Numbered from the stretch's first letter, positions 24,856 to 33,705 are shown. The stretch is DNA of 64,000 nt from an uncultured Lachnospiraceae bacterium (GCA_900318375.1 ONKG01000015.1:1-64000), one strand, 5' to 3'. The notes: generated from the letters alone by a model not told the origin. Numbers and translations are program-made.

Positions 24856-27471
24856 ATGACAGAAAAAGGAACAGGAAAAGTCAGAAGGCCTCTTCTGGAG
24901 CGCCTGGGTAAAGAATGGCTGTTTTTTGACGGCGGGACAGGGACGATTCTGCAGGAAAAGGGCCTGAAGGGAGGCGAACTTCCGGAGAGGTGGAATCTTT
25001 CACGTCCTGAGGACATTATCGATCTGCACTGCGGATATCTGAAGGCGGGGTGTGATATTTTCAACACCAATACTTTCGGGGCGAATTCGCTGAAGTTTTC
25101 CCGGGAGAACGGCGAGCTGAAGCAGATCGTCGAGGCGGCGGTTGCCCTGGCAAAGGAGGCGCGGCGCCGCACGGACCGTGAGGATGCCTATATTGCCCTG
25201 GATATCGGACCGACAGGACGCCTTCTGGAGCCTCTGGGGGATCTTTCTTTCGAGCGCGCGGTGGAGATTTTCGGAGAAGTTGTGCGAATCGGCGCGGCGG
25301 CGGGTGCAGACCTGGTGCTGATCGAGACTATGAGCGACAGCTATGAATCCAAAGCAGCTGTTCTTGCCGCAAAGGAAAACTGTGACCTCCCCGTTCTGAT
25401 CACCAATGTCTATGACAGCAGCGGCAAGCTCCTGACAGGCGGCACAGTGGATTCCACGGTCGCGCTGCTGGAGGGCCTGCGCGTGGACGGTCTGGGTGTC
25501 AACTGCGGTATGGGACCGGAGCAGATGATTCCGATCGTGCAGCGGATGGTCGAAACGGCTTCCGTGCCCATTCTTGTCAATCCCAATGCGGGTCTTCCCC
25601 GCGCGGAAAACGGCAGGACGGTCTACGATGTCGGCCCCGAGACCTTTGCGGACTGGATGAAAAAAATCGCCGGAATGGGCGTGCAGGCCGTCGGCGGCTG
25701 CTGCGGTACGACACCCGAACATATACGGAGAACTGTACAGGCAGTCAGAGGCACTGCGTGCCTGCCCGGTGAACCCGGCAAAGCTGCAGAGGTAGCAGGC
25801 GGAAGCGGTGCGGAAACCGCAGCAGAGCGGGGGGTTCCTTTTGTACCCAATACCAGGAAAGGCCGCACAGTGGTCTCCTCTTTCTCCCGGGCTGTGGAAA
25901 TCGGCAAAAAGCCTGTCATCATCGGCGAGCGGATTAATCCGACCGGAAAGAAGAAGTTCAAGCAGGCTCTGCGCGACAACGACATCGAATATATCCTTTC
26001 GGAGGGACTCAATCAGGAGGAGAGCGGTGCCCACATCCTGGACGTCAATGTCGGACTCCCTGAGATCGATGAACCGCAGATGATGGCGGAAGTTGTCTCC
26101 AGGCTGCAGAGTATTCTGCCCCTGCCGCTGCAGATCGACACATCGGATCCGGCTGCCATGGAGCGCGGCATGCGCCTCTACAACGGCAAGCCCATGGTGA
26201 ACTCTGTAAACGGCAAAAAAGAGAGCATGGAGGCTGTTTTCCCGCTGGTCAGGAAATACGGCGGCGTAGTCGTGGGTCTGGTATTGGACGAGGACGGGAT
26301 TCCGGAGACAGCAGACGGTCGTATGGCAATTGCAAAGAAGATTTATGAGACCGCGGACCGTTACGGTGTGCCCCGCGAGGATATCGTGATCGACGGCCTT
26401 GCAATGACCATTTCCTCTGATACGAAGGGCGCGCTGACGACCCTGGAGACTCTGCGCCGCGTCCGGGATGAGCTTGACGGTCACACCATTCTGGGAGTGT
26501 CCAATATTTCCTTCGGTTTGCCTCAGCGGTCCGTTATCAATGCGCATTTTCTGACTATGGCCATGCAGATGGGGCTTTCCTGCGCCATCATGAATCCGGG
26601 AAATGAGGATATGATGTGTGCCTATCGCGCCTTTCTGGCACTCTCAGACATGGATCCGCAATGCATGGGCTATATAGAGGCATACGCAAATGCACAGAGA
26701 ACGACAGTGACAGCAGCGGCAAAAGCCGGCAGCGGGAGCAGTGCTGCAGGTCCTTCAGATAAAACAGGGACCAGCCCGGGAGGAACGTCTGCCGAAGGGA
26801 CGGCCGGGGGGCCGGCTCTTCCGGATTCTGCAGGAATGTCCCTGGGCGACAGCATCCGCAGAGGTATGTCAAAGAGCGCAGCCGATGCGGCAAGGGTCCT
26901 GCTTGAAGCCGGGACGCCGGCCTTGAGGCTTATTAATGAGGAACTGATTCCGGCCCTTGATTATGTCGGCAAAGGTTTTGAGAAGGGCACCATCTTCCTG
27001 CCCCAGCTTCTTATGAGCGCGGAGGCAGCCAAAGCGGCTTTTGAAGTCGTCAAAGAGTCCATGCAGGACGAAAAACAGGAGACAAAGGGCAGGATCATCC
27101 TTGCCACTGTCAAAGGAGACATCCACGATATCGGCAAGAACATCGTCAAGGTCATGCTGGAAAACTACAGCTTTGAAATCATCGACCTGGGAAAGGATGT
27201 CGCCCCGGAGACCATTGTGGAGACGGCGATCCGCGAGAACATTTCTCTCGTGGGTCTCAGTGCTCTTATGACGACTACTGTCGTCAGCATGGAGGACACC
27301 ATCCGTCTGCTCCGTGAAAAGAAACCGGATACAAAGGTCGTTGTCGGCGGCGCAGTCATGACGCAGGAATACGCCGATTCCATCGGCGCCGACTGCTATG
27401 CGCCGGACGCTATGGCTACCGTTCACTTTGCGGAAGAGGTTTTCGCGCGTTCAGACCATACCGCTTCCTAG
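24856..27471 (+). CDS. metH: Cobalamin-dependent methionine synthase lacking the activation domain
   Basis: The enzyme transfers methyl from methyl-THF to homocysteine through cobalamin. In order, the 871-residue protein has a homocysteine-binding barrel (FFDGGTGTILQE; Zn ligands in GVNCGMG and VGGCCGTTP), a pterin-binding barrel (GERINPTGKKKFKQAL near 380), the cobalamin-binding cap and a Rossmann B12 domain with KGDIHDIGKN carrying the axial His. A low-complexity Gly/Ser/Ala linker (about 615-665) separates the pterin and cap domains. The reactivation domain is absent and encoded just upstream. The frame is open from 24781, inside the preceding gene. ATG 24856 is chosen on GGAG spacing; ATG 24838 is an alternative. 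Confidence 0.95.
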   Translation: MTEKGTGKVRRPLLERLGKEWLFFDGGTGTILQEKGLKGGELPERWNLSRPEDIIDLHCGYLKAGCDIFNTNTFGANSLKFSRENGELKQIVEAAVALAKEARRRTDREDAYIALDIGPTGRLLEPLGDLSFERAVEIFGEVVRIGAAAGADLVLIETMSDSYESKAAVLAAKENCDLPVLITNVYDSSGKLLTGGTVDSTVALLEGLRVDGLGVNCGMGPEQMIPIVQRMVETASVPILVNPNAGLPRAENGRTVYDVGPETFADWMKKIAGMGVQAVGGCCGTTPEHIRRTVQAVRGTACLPGEPGKAAEVAGGSGAETAAERGVPFVPNTRKGRTVVSSFSRAVEIGKKPVIIGERINPTGKKKFKQALRDNDIEYILSEGLNQEESGAHILDVNVGLPEIDEPQMMAEVVSRLQSILPLPLQIDTSDPAAMERGMRLYNGKPMVNSVNGKKESMEAVFPLVRKYGGVVVGLVLDEDGIPETADGRMAIAKKIYETADRYGVPREDIVIDGLAMTISSDTKGALTTLETLRRVRDELDGHTILGVSNISFGLPQRSVINAHFLTMAMQMGLSCAIMNPGNEDMMCAYRAFLALSDMDPQCMGYIEAYANAQRTTVTAAAKAGSGSSAAGPSDKTGTSPGGTSAEGTAGGPALPDSAGMSLGDSIRRGMSKSAADAARVLLEAGTPALRLINEELIPALDYVGKGFEKGTIFLPQLLMSAEAAKAAFEVVKESMQDEKQETKGRIILATVKGDIHDIGKNIVKVMLENYSFEIIDLGKDVAPETIVETAIRENISLVGLSALMTTTVVSMEDTIRLLREKKPDTKVVVGGAVMTQEYADSIGADCYAPDAMATVHFAEEVFARSDHTAS

Positions 27472-27506
27472 AGCGGCATCCGCGGGAAAAATTAAGTCAA
27501 AAAACA

Positions 27507-27555
27507 AACTCTGCAGAATCCAGGACATGGAGAGAGGATTCTGCAGAGTTTTTTT
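27507..27555 (+). terminator. Intrinsic terminator after metH
   Basis: AACTCTGCAGAATCC (27507-27521) pairs perfectly over 15 bp with GGATTCTGCAGAGTT (27536-27550), followed by a T run to 27555. Confidence 0.95.
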
Positions 27556-27679
27556 GAGCGGCAGGATAACCGGCGGAAAACATACACAAGTGCTCATCAG
27601 TTTACAGCTGCAGGCGCGGGCACACCGTCGACCAGGTGCTTTCATGCGTTCTCCGCATGCGAGCTTCCAAACAGGACAG

Positions 27680-27706
27680 TTCACATTTGTTCACAATTGT
27701 TTCACG
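27680..27706 (+). promoter_or_regulatory. Direct-repeat operator candidate upstream of citrate synthase
   Basis: TTCACATTTG (27680), TTCACAATTG (27690) and TTTCACG (27700) form a 10-bp-periodic direct repeat ending 20 bp before the -35 hexamer. One-turn spacing on one DNA face is typical of an activator or repressor site. No regulator is assigned. Confidence 0.4.
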
Positions 27707-27725
27707 AAATATTGGCCGAAAACCA

Positions 27726-27754
27726 TTGAATAAAAAAATACCAGACGGTAAAAT
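27726..27754 (+). promoter_or_regulatory. Sigma-A-type promoter for citrate synthase
   Basis: TTGAAT (27726-27731), a 17-bp A-rich spacer and TAAAAT (27749-27754). The implied leader of about 160 nt consists mainly of the 20-bp repeat array. Confidence 0.7.
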
Positions 27755-27786
27755 AAACTTTCTGAATTAATACAGTACTACTGATT

Positions 27787-27906
27787 TTGACGGATATTAC
27801 ATGTAATGAACGGATATTTCAAGTAATGAACGGATATTTCAAGTAATGAACGGATATTTCAAGTAATGAACGGATATTTCAAGTAATGAACGGATTTTAC
27901 AAGCAG
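27787..27906 (+). repeat. Six 20-bp tandem units in the citrate synthase leader
   Basis: Units begin at 27787, 27807, 27827, 27847, 27867 and 27887. Units two to five are identical (TGAACGGATATTTCAAGTAA). The first and last are diverged. Each junction reads TAATG, so every core unit contains a complete mini-frame, ATG AAC GGA TAT TTC AAG TAA, overlapping the next by one base. The array ends immediately before AAAGGAGG and the gene start. There are no spacers, so it is not a CRISPR array. Confidence 0.95.
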
Positions 27907-27920
27907 TGAAAGGAGGCGCT

Positions 27921-29267
27921 TTGGGAAAGAAATTTGAGAAGATGTTTAAGGAATATGCCGTCTCGCAGATGGGAAGGTGTGTGAAGAATGATACGATTCC
28001 GGATGCGCTCTTCCAGCACTATGAGGTAAATCGGGGACTGAGAGACCTCGACGGTAAGGGCGTCCTCACAGGCCTGACGAACATTTCGGAGATCATCTCC
28101 TTTGAGGAGAAGGACGGGAAGAGGATCCCGATCGACGGACAGCTCTGGTATCGGGGCTACACTGTGGAAAATCTGATCAGAATGTTTGCCGATGACAGGT
28201 TTGCCTATGAGACTCTGACTTACCTGCTCCTGTTCGGAGAGCTTCCGAATGAGCAGGAGAAGAAGGACTTTATTGAGATCCTCGCAGGCGCCAGGGACCT
28301 CCCCACAAACTTTGTCCGCGATGTCATCATGAAAGCGCCGACAAAGGATGTCATGAATTCCATGACCAGAAGTATCCTGACCCTGGCTTCCTATGATTCC
28401 CATGCCCAGCAGACGGACCTGCCCAATGTCATCCGCCAGAGCATTATGCTGATCGCGGTATTTCCCATGCTGGCAATTTACGGCTATCACGCTTATAATC
28501 ATTATGAGAACATGGAGAGCATGTACATTCACAGGCCGGATCCGGAGCTTTCCACTGCGGAGAATATCCTGATGATGATGCGCCCCGACCAGCAGTTCAC
28601 AGAGACAGAGGCAAAGGTTCTCCAGGCGGCCCTGCTCCTGCATATGGAACACGGCGGAGGAAATAACTCCACTTTCACCACACGTGTGGTCACCTCTTCC
28701 GGCAGCGATACCTATGCGACGATCGCAGCGGCCATGTCTTCACTCAAGGGTCCCAGGCACGGCGGTGCCAATATCAAGGTCATGGAGATGATGGACAACA
28801 TCCGCAAAAAGGTCCGCGACTGGAACGACGATGATGAGATCGACGCCTATCTTTCCAAAATGCTGAAGGGCGTCGTCTTTGATCATAAAGGGCTGATCTA
28901 CGGAATGGGACACGCAGTCTATTCGCTCTCGGATCCCCGTGAGCGCGTGTTCAAATCCTTTGTTGAACGCCTGAGCGTAGAGAAGGGGCGCCAGACAGAT
29001 ATGGCTCTCTACCAGAAGATTGAAGACATAGCGCCCAGGGTCATCGCGCGCGAACGCCGGATCTACAAGGGTGTCAGCCCCAACGTCGACTTCTACAGCG
29101 GATTCGTCTACGATATGCTCGGCATCCCGATCGAGCTCTACACGCCGATTTTCGCGCTGGCCCGTATCACCGGCTGGAGCGCTCACCGCATCGAAGAGAT
29201 TGTCGGCAGGGGCAAGATTCTGAGACCCGCCTACATGAGTGTCATGAAACGGATCGACGAACAGTAA
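27921..29267 (+). CDS. gltA: Citrate synthase
   Basis: The enzyme condenses oxaloacetate and acetyl-CoA to citrate, here probably feeding glutamate synthesis in an anaerobe. The 448-residue protein has the citrate synthase blocks GQLWYRGYTVENLI, HMEHGGGNNSTFTTR, GPRHGGANIKVME, YGMGHAVYSLSDPR and NVDFYSGFVYDMLGIP, which include the active-site His and Asp residues. A GTG at 27906 would extend the frame but lies before AAAGGAGG. TTG 27921, 4 nt after that site, gives the natural N-terminus MGKKFEKMF. Upstream are a good promoter and the repeat leader. Confidence 0.93.
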   Translation: MGKKFEKMFKEYAVSQMGRCVKNDTIPDALFQHYEVNRGLRDLDGKGVLTGLTNISEIISFEEKDGKRIPIDGQLWYRGYTVENLIRMFADDRFAYETLTYLLLFGELPNEQEKKDFIEILAGARDLPTNFVRDVIMKAPTKDVMNSMTRSILTLASYDSHAQQTDLPNVIRQSIMLIAVFPMLAIYGYHAYNHYENMESMYIHRPDPELSTAENILMMMRPDQQFTETEAKVLQAALLLHMEHGGGNNSTFTTRVVTSSGSDTYATIAAAMSSLKGPRHGGANIKVMEMMDNIRKKVRDWNDDDEIDAYLSKMLKGVVFDHKGLIYGMGHAVYSLSDPRERVFKSFVERLSVEKGRQTDMALYQKIEDIAPRVIARERRIYKGVSPNVDFYSGFVYDMLGIPIELYTPIFALARITGWSAHRIEEIVGRGKILRPAYMSVMKRIDEQ

Positions 29268-29295
29268 GCAAGTTCTTTTATCACAGGGAGGGGAT

Positions 29296-29931
29296 ATGGG
29301 AAAACTGAAGATTACCTGGCACGGACACAGCTGTTTTACACTGGAGGAAGAAGGATATTCTATCGTGCTGGATCCCTTTGAGGACGGGGCGGTTCCCGGC
29401 TTTGGAAACCTGCGTCTTGAGGCGGATCAGGTGCTTTGCAGTCATGAACATTTCGACCACAACGCGGTACAGTGCGTGAAGATCCGGGAAGGAGCGGCTT
29501 CGAAGAAGAACCCTTTCAGGATTACGGAAATTCACTCCTGGCACGATGACGCAGAGGGCACCAAGCGCGGCAGCAATATTATCCGCGTCTATGACGACGG
29601 CGAATACAGGATCGCGCATATGGGCGATATCGGCTGTCCTCCGACTGCGGAGCAGAAAGAAGCTCTCAAGGGAATAGACGTCATGCTGATGCCCGTCGGA
29701 GGATTCTTTACAATGGAGCCCGAAGACGTATGCGCTCTTGTCGGAGAACTGAAACCCCGCATGCTGGTGCCCATGCATTACAGAGGAAGCGGATTCGGCT
29801 ATGATGTGATCGCCCCTCTGGAAAAATATGCTTCCCTCTGCGGCGGTGTGATGCAGCTGGACCGGAACGAACTTTCCCTGCCGGAAGACCTGCAATCCGG
29901 CACAGTCGCCCTGGCTCCGCCTCTTGGCTGA
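29296..29931 (+). CDS. MBL-fold metal-dependent hydrolase (UlaG-like)
   Basis: This 211-residue protein of the beta-lactamase fold superfamily has the early metal motif WHGHSCF, the catalytic SHEHFDH (HxHxDH), a middle His in IHSWHDD, AHMGDIG with the Asp ligand, and a closing MLVPMHYRG. It matches the small UlaG/YtkL-like group whose physiological substrate is often unknown. GGGAGGGG precedes the ATG. It starts 28 nt after the citrate synthase stop and is followed by a terminator, so the two form a short operon. No specific reaction can be assigned. Confidence 0.9.
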   Translation: MGKLKITWHGHSCFTLEEEGYSIVLDPFEDGAVPGFGNLRLEADQVLCSHEHFDHNAVQCVKIREGAASKKNPFRITEIHSWHDDAEGTKRGSNIIRVYDDGEYRIAHMGDIGCPPTAEQKEALKGIDVMLMPVGGFFTMEPEDVCALVGELKPRMLVPMHYRGSGFGYDVIAPLEKYASLCGGVMQLDRNELSLPEDLQSGTVALAPPLG

Positions 29932-30030
29932 GTTTCTTTCCTCCGAGTATCTTTCCTGAAGAAGATTTACTTTCCGGAAGATCATTCAAAAGAACATTCA
30001 AAAAGGTGTTTCTTAAAAAAGAGCAGAATA

Positions 30031-30091
30031 GAAAATCCGATGCTTTACGATGGTTTATAAAATCAAAATGAAGCGCGGATTTTCTTTTTTT
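30031..30091 (+). terminator. Intrinsic terminator after the MBL-fold gene
   Basis: GAAAATCCG (30031-30039) pairs with CGGATTTTC (30076-30084), supported by an inner GCTT/AAGC pairing and a run of seven T residues. The rest of the 29932-30283 gap holds a candidate promoter and a leader with a TTTTCAGAC/GTCTGAAAA inverted repeat. Confidence 0.8.
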
Positions 30092-30114
30092 ATTTTTTTC
30101 TAAGTTATGACTAA

Positions 30115-30123
30115 TGATATACT
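30115..30123 (+). promoter_or_regulatory. Extended -10 element for the beta-helix lipoprotein gene
   Basis: TGATATACT fits TGn plus TATACT, about 160 nt before the ATG. The -35 region is only T-rich. Confidence 0.4.
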
Positions 30124-30283
30124 GCTAAGATGTTTTCAGACTCAGGAAAACAAAAGAACTGGTCTGAAAACAAGGCAGTGTTTCATCTTCAGCCAATCCT
30201 GCGGGATTCCGGCGGGATTGAGACAAAAAATACTGCTGCACATACATCTGATACTAAGTTGAGTTTAGAAAGGCAAGAGAAAA

Positions 30284-32119
30284 ATGAAGGCAGAAGAACT
30301 TAGAAGAAAATTTAAAATCTTTATTACCGGAGTTACAATGGCGGCCATGGTCACATCAATGGCAGCCTGCAGCTCGCAGTCCGCACAGGCAGGAAATTCT
30401 CAGGAGGCGGCTGTGGCGACCTCAGCAGACAAAGCAGAAGATGAGACGACTGAAGTGGGTCTTTCCGGGAATAGGGACGAGGACGAGAAAACAGAGAATA
30501 CCGGGAATACGGACGGGGCAGAGAGTACTGAGAATACCGGGAATACCGTAGCGGCGGCAGACGATTCGGAAGAGGCTGCGGGTTCAGCAGCCGGTCAGAC
30601 AGCCGTTTCCGGTGACTTACAGCCCGGTCCCGCAAAAGAAGACATTGAGACGACAGAGACCGTTGAAAACAACGAGGACAGCAGTCACGCGATCATGGCG
30701 GACGGGGAAGAGGCTTCCTACTCAGCCACATCCGTCACCAAGACCGGTGATTCCGATCAGGGCGATGAGGCAGATTTCTACGGCGATAATGCGGCGATCT
30801 TCGCGGCAAACGGCGGTACGCTTACTCTCTCCAATATGGCGGTGGAGACCAAGGGCACCCATGCAAATGCTGTTTTCAGTTATGGCGAAGGGACGACAGT
30901 GAATATCTCGGATTCCTATATTGAGACCAGCGGCAACTGCTCCGGCGGTCTGATGACCACCGGGGGCGGTACTATGAATGCGGAGAATCTGACCATCAAT
31001 ACCAGCGGCAACTCCTCCGCGGCGATCCGCTCCGACAGAGGAGGCGGCACAGTCACCGTGACAGGAGGATCGTACACGACCAGCGGAACCGGCTCACCGG
31101 TCATCTATTCCACCGCCGATATCACCGTCAGCAATGCTAAGATGGAGTCCACCGCCTCTCAGGGCGTTGTTGTAGAAGGTAAGAATTCCGTCACCCTCAA
31201 TAACGTGGAACTGACCGCGGACAATAACACCAAGAACAGTGACAAGTCCGACTACTATCAGGCTGTCATGATCTACCAGTCCATGTCCGGTGACGCGGAT
31301 GAGGGTACCGCTTCCTTTACCATGGACGGAGGCAGTCTCACAAACGCAAACGGAGATATTTTCTTTGTCAACAACACCGCTGCAGCCATCGACCTGACGG
31401 ATGCGGAGATCATCAACAAGGGTGACGGTGTTTTCCTCAGAGCGGCAGCAGCCGGCTGGGGCAGCGAAGGCTCCAACGGAGGCCATGTGAATATGACCGC
31501 GGCAGAGCAGGAGATCAACGGCGACATGGTTGTGGATGATGTATCTGAACTGAATCTGTATCTGAAGGAGGGTTCCGTCTTTACAGGCGCCGTCAACAGC
31601 GACGGAGCGGCAGGCAGTGTCTATGTGGAAATCGAAGAGGGCTCCAAGTGGGTGCTGACCGGAGACTCCTATATCACCAGTCTCACCTGCGGTGCCGATG
31701 CGATCGACCTGAACGGCTTCACACTTCATGTCGGCGACCAGACCTATGAGGAAGGAACAGAATCTTCGGGCCAGGCTGTCGAATTCACCCTCTCCTCCGG
31801 AAACGGGGAGGGCTCCGGTGCACCTGACGGCAGGCCCGGTGAGAACGGTGAAAACGGGGATCCTGCAGGAAAAGGAGGCCCCGGAGGCAACGGCTCTACA
31901 CCTCCCGAAAAACCCGGCGGTGAAAAAAACGGCGGAAAAAGGTCTGACGGCAGGCACAGCCAGAAGAACGGCAGCGCCTCGGGCAGCACTTCAACCGGTG
32001 ATAGATCCGGCAGCGCCTCGGGCGGCACTTCGGCCGGTGATAGATCCGGCAGCGCCTCGGGCGGCACTTCGGCCGGTGATAAATCCGGCAGCACATCCGA
32101 CGATGCTGCAGAAAACTGA
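30284..32119 (+). CDS. Beta-helix lipoprotein with Ser-Gly decorated C-terminal repeats
   Basis: This 611-residue exported protein has a lipobox TSMAAC near residue 28. An acidic Glu/Asn/Thr linker (about 40-150) precedes a region of short strand repeats with NIS, TLSNM, VTLNNVEL and INTSGN motifs (about 165-490), typical of a right-handed parallel beta-helix of the adhesin/polysaccharide-binding type. The tail is Gly/Pro/Asn-rich and ends in 13-residue repeats, SGSASGGTSAGDR, about three and a half copies. There is no LPXTG-like sorting signal. No enzyme motif is evident, and surface adhesion or glycan binding is inferred. It stands alone between terminators. Confidence 0.8.
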   Translation: MKAEELRRKFKIFITGVTMAAMVTSMAACSSQSAQAGNSQEAAVATSADKAEDETTEVGLSGNRDEDEKTENTGNTDGAESTENTGNTVAAADDSEEAAGSAAGQTAVSGDLQPGPAKEDIETTETVENNEDSSHAIMADGEEASYSATSVTKTGDSDQGDEADFYGDNAAIFAANGGTLTLSNMAVETKGTHANAVFSYGEGTTVNISDSYIETSGNCSGGLMTTGGGTMNAENLTINTSGNSSAAIRSDRGGGTVTVTGGSYTTSGTGSPVIYSTADITVSNAKMESTASQGVVVEGKNSVTLNNVELTADNNTKNSDKSDYYQAVMIYQSMSGDADEGTASFTMDGGSLTNANGDIFFVNNTAAAIDLTDAEIINKGDGVFLRAAAAGWGSEGSNGGHVNMTAAEQEINGDMVVDDVSELNLYLKEGSVFTGAVNSDGAAGSVYVEIEEGSKWVLTGDSYITSLTCGADAIDLNGFTLHVGDQTYEEGTESSGQAVEFTLSSGNGEGSGAPDGRPGENGENGDPAGKGGPGGNGSTPPEKPGGEKNGGKRSDGRHSQKNGSASGSTSTGDRSGSASGGTSAGDRSGSASGGTSAGDKSGSTSDDAAEN

Positions 32120-32183
32120 GTGCCGGTTAACATAGAACAGACTGCGGAAATTGCGGCATGATTTTAGACCCGCTGCGGTCCTG

Positions 32184-32222
32184 CAAAAAAAGAGACAGGG
32201 AGCTCATTTTCCCTGTCTCTTT
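32184..32222. terminator. Bidirectional intrinsic terminator
   Basis: AAAGAGACAGGG (32189-32200) pairs with CCCTGTCTCTTT (32211-32222). The A run before it becomes a T run on the minus strand, so it mainly ends the minus-strand CBS-ACT and liv genes. It can also stop the plus-strand lipoprotein transcript. Confidence 0.88.
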
Positions 32223-32285
32223 CAGTGCTCTGCCCATGACCGGTCAGAAGAGGACCGGTTCAGCCTGTATTACAGTCAGCCTGTA

Positions 32286-32966
32286 TTACAGATCGAAAGT
32301 CTTGATGGTGCCGAACTTGGTGGTCTGCGTGACGTTATTCAGCTTGTAGCCTGCATTGACCAGGATGTCGACCATGCTCTTGACGGAAATCTCGCCGGTT
32401 GCCTTGACAACGGCTTCGGTGCCGCGGGCCTTGGTGTGGTAGACAGCCATGGCTTCCATGTTGGCCTCGTTGTCAGCCAGAAGCTGGGCGATACCGGCAA
32501 AGAAGCCGGGTCTGTCGTCGCACTGGAAGACGAAGCGGGTGCCCTGGTGTTTATAGCCCAGAAGGTCTGTGAATGCCTGGAAAATATCTTTTTCGGTAAT
32601 GATGCCGAGCACATGGTTTTCATCATCGATGACCGGGAGAACAGAAATGCCCTCATCCAGCATCTTCTGGGCGGCTTCTTCGATAAAGGCGTCCTGATTG
32701 ATGGTCTTGACGTCGGTCAGCATGATATCCTCAACCTTGGTCTTGCTGAGCAGGTAGTTGAGCTCATAGATGGACAGAGAGGTCGCATTGGCGCCGCTCT
32801 TTTCGGTGACCAGACCGCCTGTGACCAGGCCGATCAGCCTGCCGCTCTCATCGACGATCGGAAGACGGTGAAAATGACCCTTGGACATGATGTCCACAGC
32901 CTTGGAGATCTTGGTGTCTTTTGTAACGGTGACAGGTTCCTTTGTCATATGATCTTTAACGTACAT
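32286..32966 (-). CDS. CBS-pair plus ACT domain protein (AcuB-like)
   Basis: This 226-residue protein has two N-terminal CBS motifs (MYVKDHMTKEPVTVTKDTKI and VEDIMLTDVKTINQDAFIEE), a ligand-sensing module that often binds adenine nucleotides. An ACT domain (about 150-215, RFVFQCDDRPGFFAGIAQLL) of the amino-acid-binding type follows. The start ATG has GGGAGG 5 nt upstream. A longer frame continues upstream through livF in another frame and is not used. It lies 34 nt after livF, so it is probably the last gene of the liv operon and may sense branched-chain amino acid status. No enzyme activity is apparent. Confidence 0.9.
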   Translation of the reverse strand: MYVKDHMTKEPVTVTKDTKISKAVDIMSKGHFHRLPIVDESGRLIGLVTGGLVTEKSGANATSLSIYELNYLLSKTKVEDIMLTDVKTINQDAFIEEAAQKMLDEGISVLPVIDDENHVLGIITEKDIFQAFTDLLGYKHQGTRFVFQCDDRPGFFAGIAQLLADNEANMEAMAVYHTKARGTEAVVKATGEISVKSMVDILVNAGYKLNNVTQTTKFGTIKTFDL

Positions 32967-33000
32967 ATTTCCCTCCTGTAAAATCCGATTATCCGCCGAA

Positions 33001-33705
33001 TTATCCGCCGAGATAGGCTTTGCGCACGCGCTCGTCGCGGGCGAGTCCTTCGCCGGTACCCTCCAGGGTGATCCGGCCGGTCTCCAGAACGTAGGCGCGG
33101 TTTGCGATGGACAGTGCTCTCTTCGCATTCTGCTCGACCAGCAGAATGGTAGTACCTTTTTTGTTGATTTCCTCGATGATCTGGAAGATTTCCGAGACAA
33201 GGAGGGGAGAGAGACCCATGGAGGGCTCATCCAGCAGAAGGATGGAAGGCTTGGCCATGAGGGCGCGCCCCATGGCGAGCATCTGCTGTTCGCCGCCGGA
33301 GAGTGTGCCGGCAGCCTGTGTGCGGCGCTCACCCAGACGCGGGAAGGTCTGGTAGACATCCTGGATGTCCTTGGCGATTTCGCCCTGGTCTCTGCGCAGA
33401 TAAGCGCCCAGAATGAGGTTTTCCTCAACCGTCTGCTGGGCAAATACGCGGCGTCCTTCGGGCACCTGTGCCAGTCCCAGGCCGACGATCTTGTGAGGCG
33501 GGATTTTGGTGAGTTCGGTTCCGTCAAGGCTGATCGTGCCTTCCGCTGCCTTGATCAGACCGGATATTGCGTGCATGGTGGTGGTCTTGCCTGCGCCGTT
33601 TGCGCCGATCAGGGTCACGATCTCGCCGTCGCGCACCTCAAAGGAGATGCCTTTGATGGCTTCGATCATGCCGTATCGGACTTTTAAATTTTCTACTTTC
33701 AGCAT
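33001..33705 (-). CDS. livF: Branched-chain amino acid ABC transporter ATPase
   Basis: The 234-residue ATPase is one of the two nucleotide-binding subunits of the LIV-type importer. Walker A is GANGAGKTT (about 34-42), the signature is TLSGGEQQMLAMGRALM, Walker B is SILLLDEPSMGLSP, and the family-specific VPEGRRVFAQQTVEENL is present. Its order after livG, livM and livH on the minus strand matches the common operon. The binding-protein gene is not next to it but lies at 40.8-42.0 kb and is frameshifted. Confidence 0.96.
   Translation of the reverse strand: MLKVENLKVRYGMIEAIKGISFEVRDGEIVTLIGANGAGKTTTMHAISGLIKAAEGTISLDGTELTKIPPHKIVGLGLAQVPEGRRVFAQQTVEENLILGAYLRRDQGEIAKDIQDVYQTFPRLGERRTQAAGTLSGGEQQMLAMGRALMAKPSILLLDEPSMGLSPLLVSEIFQIIEEINKKGTTILLVEQNAKRALSIANRAYVLETGRITLEGTGEGLARDERVRKAYLGG

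Noticed and set aside
25000-26547. Minus-strand open frame of about 515 codons
   Set aside because: It is antisense to metH and resembles no protein. GC-rich codon use on the opposite strand keeps it open.
27787-27906. Regular 20-bp repeats that could be taken for a CRISPR array
   Set aside because: Units are directly adjacent with no spacers, too short, and no cas gene is nearby. They are a simple tandem array in a leader.
32967-33527. Upstream extension of the CBS-ACT frame
   Set aside because: It reads livF in another frame, giving Arg/Ser-rich nonsense. The ATG at 32966 has a good ribosome-binding site.
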